A DNA stretch of 64,000 bases from an uncultured Bacteroidales bacterium (lineage in GTDB: Bacteria > Bacteroidota > Bacteroidia > Bacteroidales > Paludibacteraceae). Positions 24,579 to 34,202 of the stretch are shown here, piece after piece. The position numbers and the translations under genes were made by a program. Within the stretch, counting starts at the first letter, position 1; each line of letters opens with the position of its first letter. The DNA lies in assembly GCA_946186915.1 (NCBI GenBank), contig CAMHOY010000008.1:35180-99179 (forward strand), written 5' to 3'. Under the pieces are notes generated by a model that did not search any database, had not been told where the DNA came from, and was given only the letters and a program-made list of their open reading frames with translations.

Positions 24579-26366
24579 ATGATAGAATGGCGGGAACGTC
24601 ATTTGAGCGAGAAGCACTTGGTGCTCCTTCTCTCTTTCTTCGTAGGCGCTCTTTCCGCCGCTGCCGCCGCACTACTCAAATCGTTCATCCATCTCATCGA
24701 GTGGTTGGTAGAAGGGCAACTGATTGCGGACGGCCGCACCTGGTGGTACCTTATCACTCCAATCATTGGTATCACACTCTCTGCGTTGTTTGTCAAGTAT
24801 GTCGTGCGGGATGATATCTCCCATGGTATAACAAAGATTCTCTATGCTATTTCGCAACGCAAGTCGATCATCAAGGCGCATAACATGTGGTCGTCCATTG
24901 TCGGATCGGGTCTCACGATCGGTTTCGGTGGTTCTGTCGGTGCGGAGGCACCTATCGTACTTACCGGTGCCGCTATCGGTTCCAATCTGGCAAAGGCTTT
25001 CCGTCTTGACCAGAAGACGATGATGCTCATGATCGGTTGCGGAGCCGCCGGTGCCATCGGAGGAATCTTCAAAGCGCCGATAGCGGGACTCGTCTTCACG
25101 CTTGAAGTGCTGATGATGGATCTGACCATGACATCTGTGGCGCCATTGCTCATCTCTTCCGTCACGGCGACCGCCCTCTCATATATCCTTACAGGTACGG
25201 ACCCGATGTTCCCCTTGGATAACATCGAAGAATTCGCGATAGCCCGTATTCCGTGGTATCTGATCTTAGGAGTGGTCTGCGGTTTGGCAAGCCTCTATTT
25301 TACACGGGGTATGAACACACTTGAGCAATGGATGAAGCACAAGGTGCGTTCGACAGGTCTGAAGATTCTTGTCGGAGGGTTGACGCTGAGTTTGCTCATC
25401 TTCCTCTTCCCGCCGCTGTATGGCGAGGGATACGATGTGATCCGCCAACTCATCAACGGCGATAACCTGAGTGCGTTGCATAACAGTCCGTTTGAGAAAT
25501 ATCTGCTGCCAACGGAGTTTTACGCCGGTCTCTCGACGCTGAACACGCAACTGTTGCTGCTGATTTATTTTATTGCTATCATTTTGCTGAAGATTGTCGC
25601 GTCGGTAGCCACCAACGGCGGCGGTGGAGTCGGAGGTATCTTCGCGCCCTCGCTCTTCATGGGTGCGATTGTCGGATTTGTCACCGCGCGTATCATGAAT
25701 ATAGCCGGTCTAATGGTGCCCGAAACGAGTTTTGCATTGGTGGGCATGGCAGGACTGATGTCCGGCGTCATGCATGCGCCGCTGACGGGTATCTTCCTTA
25801 TCGCCGAACTCACCGGCGGCTATCACCTGTTCATGCCGCTGATGATTGTGAGTGTTATCTCATATCTGACAATCATGCTCTTTGAACCGCACTCATTGTA
25901 CGCGATGCGTCTGGCGCAGAAAGGAGAGCTGCTCACGCATAACAAAGACCGTAATGTGCTCACATTGTTGAAGATGGACAGTGTGTTGGAGACGGATTTT
26001 GTGACGATATTCCCGGAGATGACATTGGGGCAATTGGTGCAAGTCATCTCAGCCAGCAAGCGAAATATCTTCCCTGTCATTGACAACGAAGGCCACCTGC
26101 GTGGCATCTTGTTGCTCGATGAGGTACGAAATATCATGTTCCAGCCGCGGCTATACAAGCGTTTCACGGTGGAGCAACTCATGACCTCTCCGCCCGCAGT
26201 ACTGCGGTATGATCTGCCGATGGAGAAAGTGATGGAGACATTTGAAGATACCGGCGCATGGAACTTACCGGTAGTGGACGGAGAACGCCGTTATTTAGGC
26301 TTTGTGTCCAAATCGAAGATTTTCAATTCATACCGCCACGTCCTCGTGCATTTCAGCGAGGAGTGA
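24579..26366 (+). CDS. ClC-type chloride channel/antiporter with CBS pair
   Basis: 595 aa. About ten membrane helices (residues 15-430) and two C-terminal CBS domains (~455-590). Selectivity motifs seen: FGGSVGAEAP (the Glu of the gating motif is present), GIFKAPIAGLVF, GGVGGIFAPSLFMGA. Exchanges Cl- and H+ or conducts Cl-. The TTG at 24555 lies in the heptamer array, so ATG 24579 is used; that region itself holds an ATGATAGA octamer repeat. The last 39 nt overlap xseB tail to tail. Confidence 0.92.
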   Translation: MIEWRERHLSEKHLVLLLSFFVGALSAAAAALLKSFIHLIEWLVEGQLIADGRTWWYLITPIIGITLSALFVKYVVRDDISHGITKILYAISQRKSIIKAHNMWSSIVGSGLTIGFGGSVGAEAPIVLTGAAIGSNLAKAFRLDQKTMMLMIGCGAAGAIGGIFKAPIAGLVFTLEVLMMDLTMTSVAPLLISSVTATALSYILTGTDPMFPLDNIEEFAIARIPWYLILGVVCGLASLYFTRGMNTLEQWMKHKVRSTGLKILVGGLTLSLLIFLFPPLYGEGYDVIRQLINGDNLSALHNSPFEKYLLPTEFYAGLSTLNTQLLLLIYFIAIILLKIVASVATNGGGGVGGIFAPSLFMGAIVGFVTARIMNIAGLMVPETSFALVGMAGLMSGVMHAPLTGIFLIAELTGGYHLFMPLMIVSVISYLTIMLFEPHSLYAMRLAQKGELLTHNKDRNVLTLLKMDSVLETDFVTIFPEMTLGQLVQVISASKRNIFPVIDNEGHLRGILLLDEVRNIMFQPRLYKRFTVEQLMTSPPAVLRYDLPMEKVMETFEDTGAWNLPVVDGERRYLGFVSKSKIFNSYRHVLVHFSEE

Positions 26367-26513
26367 TTTGCAGTACTGTAACAGTTCCGCTGCTTCTTTG
26401 GCGGAGCGTTTATACTCGTCCATACTCAAGGCTTCTGCCTGCTCCAAGCGTGCGATGACAGACTCTGCGCGCTGCATGGCTTCGTCGTATGTGAGTTTAT
26501 TTTCCTTTTCCAT
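26328..26513 (-). CDS. xseB: Exodeoxyribonuclease VII small subunit
   Basis: 61 aa, within the family's size. Characteristic coiled-coil helix pair: KLTYDEAMQRAESVIARLE and LSMDEYKRSAKEAAELL. The small subunit partners XseA to degrade single-stranded DNA; xseA is not in this window. Overlaps the 3' end of the chloride channel gene by 39 nt on the opposite strand and the end of the upstream sugar transferase gene by 17 nt. Confidence 0.88.
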   Translation of the reverse strand: MEKENKLTYDEAMQRAESVIARLEQAEALSMDEYKRSAKEAAELLQYCKSLLAEMHEDVAV

Positions 26514-27765
26514 GAATAATAACTCCTGCGGTGTAGAATAATATTTTCATATCAAGCAACAGCGACATATTCTCTACATAGACCACGTCTGCATTCAGTC
26601 GCTCGATCATCTTCTCCATCGTATCGGTGTATCCCACGCGGATAGGTCCCCAACTGGTCAATCCGGGCCGCACCTTATAGATAAGGCAGTAATATGGTGC
26701 CTCTTCCATGATTTTCTCAATGAAATACGGTCTCTCCGGCCGCGGACCCACTATCGACATGTCGCCGCGCAGGATGTTCCATAGCTGCGGCAGTTCGTCC
26801 AAGCGGTATTTGCGCAGCCATTTGCCTACTTTCGTGATACGAGGGTCGTTATCGAGCGTCAGATGCGGAATGCCGTTCTCCGCATGGTTTACCATGGTGC
26901 GGAACTTGAAGATGTGGAACGGGATGCCATATAAACCAATGCGTTGTTGCGAGTAGAAAACCGGTCCTTCAGACGACAGTTTCACTTGTAGTGCAATCAT
27001 TGCATATAACGGGGATAGCAGCACCATGCCCGTTGCGGAGACAACGATATCGAAGGCACGCTTGATACATAGTTCCGAATCGGTCATCGTCTGCTCGGTG
27101 ATGCGTATGAGGGAAGGGCGGTCCAGGTGACCGATACGCGCCGCGCCGGTAAGCATGTCATATACACGCGGCACCATACTGATCTCGCAGGAAAGCGGGT
27201 ATAGTTGCGCGATGAGTTGGTATAACTGGCTGTCGGTGTATCCATCCGGCAAATCGATGATTACTTCGTCCTGTTCTCCCGGTATCAATTTTCTTGCCTC
27301 TTCCATGGAGTGCACAGTCTTGGTGCGCAGAATTCCGCGGCGACGGGAAAGGAGAGTGATCGTCAGACGCGGGATATAACTGAGCACGAACTGCATGCTG
27401 AACAGCACAGCCAACGACACGAGGTACCGCGAGTAATACTCTGTCGGGTCATCGATGATGATGATGAAAAAGAAGATGATGGAGATGATGATTGCCGATC
27501 CGAAAGTACGCATAAACTCGCGCCAAAGCGGTTTTTGGAATGGACGGAGATAATAACCGGAGAGGTAGTAAATCACCAGGCAAATCACGGGATACACCAT
27601 CATCGGCACCCAAAAGTTGAATGCAGGAATCAACACGTCATCCAATAAGGCGGCACGTCCGTCATATACCATCCATCGGAAGGCTAAGAAGCATATCCAA
27701 ACCAGTTCGCTACTGATGAGATCTGCTATAAGATACCATAATTGTTGTTTGCGTCGTAAATTCAT
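26497..27765 (-). CDS. Undecaprenyl-phosphate sugar phosphotransferase (polyprenyl glycosylphosphotransferase)
   Basis: 422 aa. Four or five N-terminal transmembrane helices (to ~160), a soluble domain, another membrane helix (~238-260), and the C-terminal bacterial sugar transferase domain with KRAFDIVVSATG, FKFRTM, KVGKWLRKYRLDELPQLWN and GPRPERP. Starts surface polysaccharide synthesis by putting a sugar phosphate on undecaprenyl phosphate; it may serve the glycan operon at 53713-60006 or a T9SS-related A-LPS. The start at 27765 is chosen because upstream codons overlap tsaC. Confidence 0.9.
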   Translation of the reverse strand: MNLRRKQQLWYLIADLISSELVWICFLAFRWMVYDGRAALLDDVLIPAFNFWVPMMVYPVICLVIYYLSGYYLRPFQKPLWREFMRTFGSAIIISIIFFFIIIIDDPTEYYSRYLVSLAVLFSMQFVLSYIPRLTITLLSRRRGILRTKTVHSMEEARKLIPGEQDEVIIDLPDGYTDSQLYQLIAQLYPLSCEISMVPRVYDMLTGAARIGHLDRPSLIRITEQTMTDSELCIKRAFDIVVSATGMVLLSPLYAMIALQVKLSSEGPVFYSQQRIGLYGIPFHIFKFRTMVNHAENGIPHLTLDNDPRITKVGKWLRKYRLDELPQLWNILRGDMSIVGPRPERPYFIEKIMEEAPYYCLIYKVRPGLTSWGPIRVGYTDTMEKMIERLNADVVYVENMSLLLDMKILFYTAGVIIHGKGK

Positions 27766-27775
27766 TCTTTCGTCT

Positions 27776-28369
27776 TTATCCCCGAATAATGCGGAAAGTA
27801 CCATCCGTATTCACCTTGATAATGCTGCTTGGTTCGCAAGGCACATCATCTTCTCTCCGAAACCGGCAGACATAGTCTGCGCGGTCTAATACCGCTTGTT
27901 CTATCTCCTTGTAGAACCGTGCGGTGGGATGTCCGCTGATGTTCGCCGAAGTCGATACTAACGGATGCTTCAACTGTTCACAGAGTGCTCTGCTGAACGG
28001 TTCGTGCGTAATGCGAATACCAATCGATCCATCCTCTGCAATCAGGTTCGCAGCTATATTCCGCGCGCCCGGATAAATGATAGTGAGGGGGCGGAGAGCC
28101 TCCGCACGCGAGCCTTCTGCCACTTCTAATAACTGCCATGCCGTTTCCGGCACATCTGTCACGTAGTAGTTTAGTTTCGCAGGACTATCTAATAACACGA
28201 GCATAGACTTACTATCCTCGCGTTCCTTGAGCGCATAAAGCCGTTTAACGGCTTCGGCATTCGTTGCATCGCATCCAAGACCCCATACCGTGTCCGTAGG
28301 ATAAACGATGATACCCCCCTCTCGTAATACCCGCAATGCCGCTTGTATGTCCTCTTTGTCGTACCGCAT
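27776..28369 (-). CDS. tsaC: L-threonylcarbamoyladenylate synthase (TsaC/Sua5)
   Basis: 197 aa. Makes threonylcarbamoyl-AMP for the t6A37 modification of ANN-decoding tRNAs. Seen: GGIIVYPTDTVWGLGCDA (phosphate/nucleotide-binding), KERE..SKSMLVL, SIGIRITHEP and STSANISGHP. Length fits the single-domain TsaC form. Start at 28369; a longer frame upstream would include the promoter. Confidence 0.92.
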   Translation of the reverse strand: MRYDKEDIQAALRVLREGGIIVYPTDTVWGLGCDATNAEAVKRLYALKEREDSKSMLVLLDSPAKLNYYVTDVPETAWQLLEVAEGSRAEALRPLTIIYPGARNIAANLIAEDGSIGIRITHEPFSRALCEQLKHPLVSTSANISGHPTARFYKEIEQAVLDRADYVCRFRREDDVPCEPSSIIKVNTDGTFRIIRG

Positions 28370-28387
28370 TATCTGTAAATTGGAGTG

Positions 28388-28419
28388 CAAAGGTACTATA
28401 AAATATTGAAATTGGCAAA
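28388..28419 (-). promoter_or_regulatory. Promoter of tsaC and the sugar transferase genes
   Basis: Minus strand TTTG (28419-28416), 20 nt, TACCTTTG (28395-28388), ending 19 nt before the tsaC start. Confidence 0.82.
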
Positions 28420-28465
28420 TAAAGAGGACAATTTTAAGAATTTTTCTTAAAAAAAACATTACTCA

Positions 28466-28497
28466 CTTGCACAATTGCAAAAAATGTAGTACTTTTG
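28466..28497 (+). promoter_or_regulatory. pckA: Promoter of pckA
   Basis: CTTG (28466-28469), 20 nt, TACTTTTG (28490-28497). Leader to the ATG at 28574 is about 70 nt. Confidence 0.8.
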
Positions 28498-28573
28498 TAC
28501 CCGATTTAGTATGTGCGGAAGGCACGCTAAGCCGTTTAACAGTCAGAAAATAACAATTAAATATTTAGCAAAA

Positions 28574-30178
28574 ATGAAAGAATTAGATCTTACCAAGTAT
28601 GGTATCAAGGGCGCAACTGTTATCGCCCACAATCCGTCGTACGAGTATCTGTTCGCCGAGGAGACCAAGCCGGAATTGACAGGCTATGCCAAGGGTCAGA
28701 ACACTGAGCTCAACGCGGTCAATGTGATGACGGGTATTTATACCGGTCGTTCTCCTAAAGACAAATATATCGTGATGGACGAGAACTCGAAGGACACTGT
28801 ATGGTGGACCACCGAGGGTTACAAGAACGATAACCACCCGATGTCTGAGGATGTATGGGCAAAGGTAAAAGAGTTGGCTATCAAGGAGTTGAGCGGTAAG
28901 AACTTGTATGTAGTTGACGCTTTCTGCGGCGCAAACAAAGATACCCGCATGGCTGTACGCTTCATCGTGGAGGTAGCATGGCAGGCTCACTTTGTAAAGA
29001 ACATGTTCATCCAGCCGAGCGAGGAAGAACTGGCTAACTTCGAGCCGGACTTTGTAATCTACAACGCTTCTTTGGCAAAGGTTGAGAACTTCAAGGAACT
29101 CGGTCTGAACAGCGAGACTTGTGTAGCATTCAACACCACGAGCCGCGAGCAGGTTATTTTGAACACCTGGTACGGCGGTGAGATGAAGAAAGGTATGTTC
29201 TCGATGATGAACTACTACCTGCCGCTGAAGGGTATCGCTTCGATGCACTGCTCTGCAAACACCGACATGGAAGGCAAGAACACCGCTATCTTCTTCGGTC
29301 TGTCCGGAACCGGTAAGACCACTCTGTCCACTGACCCGAAACGTCTCCTCATTGGTGATGACGAGCACGGATGGGATGATCAGGGTGTGTTCAACTTCGA
29401 GGGCGGTTGCTATGCAAAAGTTATCAACCTCGACAAAGAGTCCGAGCCGGACATCTACGCCGCTATCCGTCGTAACGCCCTTCTTGAGAACGTAACGGTT
29501 GACGAGAACGGCAAGATCGATTTCGCTGACAAGAGCGTAACCGAGAACACCCGTGTTTCGTACCCGATCAACCACATCGAGAAGATCGTTCGTCCGATCA
29601 GTGCAGGTCCTGCAGCGAAGAATGTTATCTTCCTGAGTGCTGACGCCTTTGGCGTACTGCCTCCTGTATCGATTTTGACTCCGGAGCAGACGAAATACTA
29701 CTTCCTCTCCGGCTTCACCGCTAAGTTAGCAGGTACCGAGCGTGGTATCACCGAGCCGACTCCGACCTTCTCTGCTTGCTTCGGACAGGCATTCTTGGAG
29801 CTCCACCCAACCAAATATGCAGAGGAGCTCGTAAAGAAGATGGAGAAATCCGGTGCGAAGGCATACCTCGTTAACACCGGTTGGAACGGTACCGGCAAGC
29901 GTATCTCGATCCGCGACACCCGTGGTATCATTGACGCTATCCTCGGTGGAGACATCCTGACCGCTCCGACGAAGAAGATCCCGTACTTCAACTTCGAGGT
30001 ACCGACCGCACTGCCGGGTGTTGATCCTGCTATCCTCGATCCGCGCGACACCTACAAAGACGCTGCTGAGTGGGAGGTTAAGGCAAAAGACCTCGCAGCC
30101 CGCTTCATCAAGAACTTCGATAAGTACACCTCTAACGAGGCTGGCAAGGCACTTGTAGCTGCCGGTCCTCAACTCTGA
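28574..30178 (+). CDS. pckA: Phosphoenolpyruvate carboxykinase (ATP)
   Basis: 534 aa. Interconverts oxaloacetate and PEP with ATP/ADP; in gut Bacteroidales it often runs toward oxaloacetate to feed succinate production. Seen: the [13 protein letters not shown]-loop (~240-255), the metal-binding GDDEHGW, and the [15 protein letters not shown] region. ATG 28574 fits the usual N-terminus; the earlier in-frame ATG lies in the leader. Strong codon bias suggests high expression. It probably reads through into mrp, whose start lies 1 nt beyond its stop. Confidence 0.96.
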   Translation: MKELDLTKYGIKGATVIAHNPSYEYLFAEETKPELTGYAKGQNTELNAVNVMTGIYTGRSPKDKYIVMDENSKDTVWWTTEGYKNDNHPMSEDVWAKVKELAIKELSGKNLYVVDAFCGANKDTRMAVRFIVEVAWQAHFVKNMFIQPSEEELANFEPDFVIYNASLAKVENFKELGLNSETCVAFNTTSREQVILNTWYGGEMKKGMFSMMNYYLPLKGIASMHCSANTDMEGKNTAIFFGLSGTGKTTLSTDPKRLLIGDDEHGWDDQGVFNFEGGCYAKVINLDKESEPDIYAAIRRNALLENVTVDENGKIDFADKSVTENTRVSYPINHIEKIVRPISAGPAAKNVIFLSADAFGVLPPVSILTPEQTKYYFLSGFTAKLAGTERGITEPTPTFSACFGQAFLELHPTKYAEELVKKMEKSGAKAYLVNTGWNGTGKRISIRDTRGIIDAILGGDILTAPTKKIPYFNFEVPTALPGVDPAILDPRDTYKDAAEWEVKAKDLAARFIKNFDKYTSNEAGKALVAAGPQL

Positions 30179-30179
30179 T

Positions 30180-31226
30180 TTGTATCCCCAACAAGTCATA
30201 GAAGCCCTGCGCCATGTGCGCTATCCGGGGACAGGTAAAGATTTGATAGAGAGCGGGATGCTCGAAGACGATATTCGCATATCGGGTTTCGAGATCTCGT
30301 TCTCGCTTATCTTCCAAAAAGACAACGATCCTTTCCTCAAATCCGTGGTGAAAGCTGCGGAAACGGCTTTGCGTACCTATATTGATCCCAATATCGTAGC
30401 GCATATCCACACGAAGTTCGTTAAGCAGAATATCCAGTCTCCAATCTCCAATCACCAATCTCCAATACATGCCAAGCATATCATCGCTATTCATAGCGGT
30501 AAAGGCGGTGTGGGGAAATCCACTGTGACGGCAAATTTGGCAGTGGCATTGGCGCAGCAGGGTTATCGCGTCGGACTGCTCGACGCGGATATACACGGAC
30601 CTTCGATGCCGAAGATGTTCCATACCGAAGAGTGCCGGCCTTTTTCCGTAGAAGAAGAGGGACGTACACTCATCGAACCCATTGAGCAATACGGTGTGAA
30701 AATGCTCTCTATCGGTTTCTTTGTGAACCCGGAGCAGGCCGTTATCTGGCGCGGAGGTATGGCATCCAATGCCATCAAGCAACTCATAGAAGATGCCCAT
30801 TGGGGTGAACTCGATTATTTCCTGATAGACCTTCCGCCCGGCACAAGTGATATCCATCTTACGCTGATATCCGAGTTACAACTCACCGGTGTCATCGTCG
30901 TGACGACACCGCAGCCCGTGGCGCTCGTTGATGCACGCAAAGGTGTGGAGATGTTCCGAAACGAGAAAGTGAATGTGCCGATCCTTGGTTTGATTGAGAA
31001 TATGGCATGGTTCACTCCTGCCGAATTGCCGGAGAACAGATATTATATCTTCGGCAAAGATGGCGGTAAGGAATTGGCGGACGAACTGCAAATACCGCTC
31101 TTGGGACAAATTCCGCTTGTTCAGTCTATCCGCGAAGGCGGTGATGAAGGCACGCCTATCGCCTTGCAAGCAGGTCATCCTGCCGCTGCGGCCTTTGAGA
31201 AGATATGTCGCGCACTACAGAATTAG
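30180..31226 (+). CDS. mrp: Iron-sulfur cluster carrier protein Mrp/ApbC
   Basis: 348 aa. N-terminal MIP18-like (DUF59) domain (1-85), linker, then a P-loop ATPase with SGKGGVGKST (~105), DADIHGPSMP and DLPPGTSD. Loads or carries Fe-S clusters. The only plausible start is TTG at 30180: an in-frame stop lies at 30156 and the protein from here aligns with the usual MIP18 N-terminus. The linker residues QSPISNHQSPI are encoded by a period-7 repeat. Ends 22 nt inside the MATE gene. Confidence 0.93.
   Translation: MYPQQVIEALRHVRYPGTGKDLIESGMLEDDIRISGFEISFSLIFQKDNDPFLKSVVKAAETALRTYIDPNIVAHIHTKFVKQNIQSPISNHQSPIHAKHIIAIHSGKGGVGKSTVTANLAVALAQQGYRVGLLDADIHGPSMPKMFHTEECRPFSVEEEGRTLIEPIEQYGVKMLSIGFFVNPEQAVIWRGGMASNAIKQLIEDAHWGELDYFLIDLPPGTSDIHLTLISELQLTGVIVVTTPQPVALVDARKGVEMFRNEKVNVPILGLIENMAWFTPAELPENRYYIFGKDGGKELADELQIPLLGQIPLVQSIREGGDEGTPIALQAGHPAAAAFEKICRALQN
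30432..30470 (+). repeat. In-frame period-7 repeat in the mrp linker
   Basis: Heptamers of the form CAATCTC/CAATCAC repeated about five times between the MIP18 and ATPase domains. Confidence 0.8.
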
Positions 31227-32563
31227 GAACAGCACCGGTAAATAAGCTGCTTTTTCAGTATGCTATGCCCGCCATCATCGCGATGACGGCCACTTCGCTG
31301 TATAATATTGTGGATTCGATTTATATCGGCCATGGATGCGGTGCACTGGCATTGGGAGCGCTCACAGTAGCCAAACCTTTCATGGATATATGTGCGGCTT
31401 TCGGTAGCCTCGTTGGAGTGGGAGCTTCATCGCTTCTTGCGATATACTTAGGCGAGAAAGACTACGATAAAGCGAATCGTGTTTTGGGTAACGTCATTGT
31501 GATGAATGTCATCCTCTCGGCGATAGTAATGGCAGTGGGACTCATATGGTTGGATCCTATCCTTTATGCCTTCGGTGCGAGTGCTGACACGATAGTATAT
31601 GCGCATGAATACATGGAGATAATCCTGTATGGGAATATCCTTACCCATGTCTATTTTGGCCTGAATGCCATGCTCCGTTCTGCCGGTCATCCGCGCTTCT
31701 CAATGACGGCAACGATCGTAGCGGTAGTAGTGAATATTATCCTCGATCCGCTCTTCATTTTCGGTATGGGAATGGGCGTGCGCGGTGCTGCTTTAGCCAC
31801 CGTTATCAGTCAATGGGTAGCAGTAGTGTGGCAGTTTACAAAATTCATGAATAAGAACGAATTAGTTCGATTTCATCGGGGAATTTGGCGACTTAACAAA
31901 GAGATAACTTTCCGCGCTTTGGCCATTGGAATGTCACCTTTTCTCTATAATATTGCGCACTGTTTTGTAGTCATCATAATCAATAATCAGTTGAAGAATT
32001 TCGGAGGCGACATGGCCATCGCTTCGTATGGCGTTATTAATCGTCTGACCTTCGTTTTCGCGATGATGGTGATGGGACTCAATCAAGGTATGCAACCTAT
32101 TGCCGGATATAACTATGGCGCTAAGAAATACGACCGGATGTTAGAATCGTTCTACCTCACTTGTATGTATGCTACCGGCGTGATGGGTGTCGTATTTTTG
32201 TTGGGAGAGTGTTGTCCTGAAGTCATGACACGCATGTTTACGCATGACCCTGTGCTTGTGGCACAAACCATCAAGCCTATGCGTATCATCTGCTCTACGA
32301 TGCTCATCATCGGTTTCCAGATGGTAACAGGAAACCTTTTTACCTCCATAGGCAAAGCCGGTAAGGCTATTTTCCTGAGTCTTACGCGCCAAGTACTTTA
32401 TTTGATTCCATTGGTAATTTGGATGCCGATGCTTTTTGCTGAACCCATTGACGGTGTTTGGTGGGCTATTCCGGCAAGTGACACCCTGTCAGCCATAACG
32501 GCAATTATCATTCTTCTTCGCTCCCGCCGTAGTCTGCATATGAAAAAGGATGAACTTTTATAG
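31205..32563 (+). CDS. MATE family efflux transporter
   Basis: 452 aa, twelve predicted membrane helices in two similar halves. MATE-like phrases: NIVDSIYIGHGCGALALGAL near the start and MGLNQGMQPIAGYNYGAKKYDR at the start of the second half. Exports organic cations or drugs using Na+ or H+. Start ATG 31205 overlaps the end of mrp by 22 nt. Substrate not predictable. Confidence 0.92.
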   Translation: MSRTTELGTAPVNKLLFQYAMPAIIAMTATSLYNIVDSIYIGHGCGALALGALTVAKPFMDICAAFGSLVGVGASSLLAIYLGEKDYDKANRVLGNVIVMNVILSAIVMAVGLIWLDPILYAFGASADTIVYAHEYMEIILYGNILTHVYFGLNAMLRSAGHPRFSMTATIVAVVVNIILDPLFIFGMGMGVRGAALATVISQWVAVVWQFTKFMNKNELVRFHRGIWRLNKEITFRALAIGMSPFLYNIAHCFVVIIINNQLKNFGGDMAIASYGVINRLTFVFAMMVMGLNQGMQPIAGYNYGAKKYDRMLESFYLTCMYATGVMGVVFLLGECCPEVMTRMFTHDPVLVAQTIKPMRIICSTMLIIGFQMVTGNLFTSIGKAGKAIFLSLTRQVLYLIPLVIWMPMLFAEPIDGVWWAIPASDTLSAITAIIILLRSRRSLHMKKDELL

Positions 32564-32615
32564 CAAGACGGAAAGCAGGCAAATTGCACTTTTTTTACAA
32601 AAAAGTACGGAAATA

Positions 32616-32647
32616 TTTGCACAATTCAAAAAAAAGCAGTAATTTTG
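32616..32647 (+). promoter_or_regulatory. Promoter of rpsF-rpsR-rplI
   Basis: TTTGCACAATTC at 32616, 20-nt spacing, TAATTTTG at 32640-32647. Confidence 0.83.
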
Positions 32648-32668
32648 CACGCTTTTTTCGCTGAAAAA

Positions 32669-32701
32669 GACTAGAAGACTAGCATGCTAGTTAACTAGAT
32701 A
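32669..32701 (+). repeat. CTAG-rich period-8 repeat in the rpsF leader
   Basis: Four octamers of the form NNCTAGNN. They include the 14-bp palindrome ACTAGCATGCTAGT, which could form a hairpin in the ~80-nt leader of the S6-S18-L9 mRNA. I do not see the CCG-containing loop of the known S6:S18 leader motif with confidence. Confidence 0.65.
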
Positions 32702-32736
32702 TAGTATTAACAATTTAAATCAAAGGTTTTACTACA

Positions 32737-33081
32737 ATGGTAAATCATTATGAAACAGCCTTCGTTTTAACTCCCGTTTTGTCTGAACCGCAGACGAAGG
32801 AGGCTGTAGAAAAATTCGAGAATCTTCTCACGCAGAATGGCGGTACCATTTTGAACCGTGAGGAGTGGGGTTTGAAGCAATTGGCTTATCCCATCCAAGG
32901 TAAAAATTCGGGTTTCTATTTCATCCTTCAGTTTGATGCAGAGCCCGCAGTAATCGCTACCCTCGAGACCGAGTTCCGTCGTGATGAGCGTGTTATCCGC
33001 TTCCTGACAACGCGTCTTGACAAGTACGCATTCGAGTACGCTGAGAAGCGTCGTAACAACTTTAAAAAAGAGGAGGCTTAA
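32737..33081 (+). CDS. rpsF: 30S ribosomal protein bS6
   Basis: 114 aa. Starts [17 protein letters not shown], typical of bS6, with the conserved [14 protein letters not shown] and C-terminal basic tail. Binds with S18 to the central domain of 16S rRNA. First gene of the rpsF-rpsR-rplI operon, with a promoter at 32616 and a leader that may be regulatory. Confidence 0.96.
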   Translation: MVNHYETAFVLTPVLSEPQTKEAVEKFENLLTQNGGTILNREEWGLKQLAYPIQGKNSGFYFILQFDAEPAVIATLETEFRRDERVIRFLTTRLDKYAFEYAEKRRNNFKKEEA

Positions 33082-33083
33082 TC

Positions 33084-33350
33084 ATGGCACAGAATGACGA
33101 AATTCGCTATCTGACTCCGCAAGGTTCGGATCAGAAGAAGAAAAAGTACTGCCGTTTCAAGAAGAGCGGTATTAAGTACATCGATTACAAAGATCCTGAG
33201 TTCCTGAAGAAGTTCCTGAACGAGCAAGGCAAGATTTTGCCGCGTCGTATCACCGGTACCTCTTTGAAGTTCCAACGCAAAGTAGCTCAGGCCGTTAAGA
33301 AAGCACGCCACTTGGCATTGCTGCCTTATGTAACGGACATGATGAAGTAA
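33084..33350 (+). CDS. rpsR: 30S ribosomal protein bS18
   Basis: 88 aa. Conserved core [22 protein letters not shown] and [31 protein letters not shown]. Partner of S6. Only 2 nt separate it from rpsF. Confidence 0.96.
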   Translation: MAQNDEIRYLTPQGSDQKKKKYCRFKKSGIKYIDYKDPEFLKKFLNEQGKILPRRITGTSLKFQRKVAQAVKKARHLALLPYVTDMMK

Positions 33351-33378
33351 TTAACCCTTAAAGTAGAAAGGAAAGAAC

Positions 33379-33822
33379 ATGGAAGTAATTCTTATTCAAG
33401 ACCTGGCTAATCTGGGTTTCAAAAACGACATCGTAAAAGTACGTGACGGCTACGGACGTAACTACTTGCTGCCTCAGAAGATTGCTATCATTGCCAATGA
33501 GAGCAACCGCAAGCAGTTGGCAGAGAACCTCAAGCAACAGGCTCACAAAGCAGCAAAATTGCTGGCTGATGCTCAGGCATTAGAGGCAAAACTGGCTGAG
33601 ACAGTAATCGAACTCAAGGTGAAAGCAAACGAAGACGGCAAGATCTTCGGAACGGTTACCACCGCTGCTATTTCTCAAGCTCTCGCAGCTAATGAGATCA
33701 ATATCGACAAGAAGGTCATCACGATCGCAGAGCCGATTAAGCAACTCGGTGAGTACACTGCACAAGCCCGTCTCCACCGTGAGGTAAAAGCTGACATCAA
33801 GCTGAATGTAGTAGCTGAGTAA
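33379..33822 (+). CDS. rplI: 50S ribosomal protein bL9
   Basis: 147 aa. MEVILIQDLANLGFKNDIVKVRDGYGRNYLLP is the conserved N-terminal domain; a long helix rich in K/A/E and the C-terminal domain (DGKIFGTVTTAAIS) follow. A heptamer array lies between this gene and rpmE2. Confidence 0.96.
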   Translation: MEVILIQDLANLGFKNDIVKVRDGYGRNYLLPQKIAIIANESNRKQLAENLKQQAHKAAKLLADAQALEAKLAETVIELKVKANEDGKIFGTVTTAAISQALAANEINIDKKVITIAEPIKQLGEYTAQARLHREVKADIKLNVVAE

Positions 33823-33823
33823 C

Positions 33824-33857
33824 GTAAAGTTTAAAGTTTAATGTTTAAAGTTTAAAG
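33824..33857 (+). repeat. Period-7 microsatellite between rplI and rpmE2
   Basis: AAAGTTT heptamers in the 45-nt spacer, ending just before the AAAGGAAAAG ribosome-binding region. Confidence 0.75.
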
Positions 33858-33867
33858 GAAAAGACTT

Positions 33868-34122
33868 ATGAAAAAAGGAATTCATCCTGATAACTACCGT
33901 GTAGTAGTTTTCAAAGATATGTCTGACGGTACTCAGTTCTTCAGTCGCTCTACGGCAGCTACGAAGGACACGATCGAAATCGACGGCGTTCAGTATCCTC
34001 TGATCAAGCTTGAGATCTCGAACACGAGTCACCCGTTCTATACCGGCAAATCGAAGCTGGTGGACACCGCTGGTCGCGTGGACAAGTTCATGTCTCGCTA
34101 CGGCAATCGTAACCGCAAGTAA
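33868..34122 (+). CDS. rpmE2: 50S ribosomal protein bL31, type B
   Basis: 84 aa. [20 protein letters not shown] is characteristic of the zinc-free type B L31; no CxxC zinc ligands are present. C-terminus [13 protein letters not shown] is typical. Follows rplI and is closed by a strong terminator. Confidence 0.95.
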   Translation: MKKGIHPDNYRVVVFKDMSDGTQFFSRSTAATKDTIEIDGVQYPLIKLEISNTSHPFYTGKSKLVDTAGRVDKFMSRYGNRNRK

Positions 34123-34134
34123 AACTTGTGTGGG

Positions 34135-34172
34135 CAAGGGGCGAGCATATGCTTGCCCCTTGTTGTTTTTTA
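34135..34172 (+). terminator. Terminator after rpmE2
   Basis: CAAGGGGCGAGCATATGCTT pairs with itself into a long GC-rich hairpin (CAAGGGGC/GCCCCTTG arms), followed by TTGTTTTTTAT. Confidence 0.92.
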
Positions 34173-34202
34173 TCAGATTATTTTAAAGAAAACTCAGATA
34201 TT

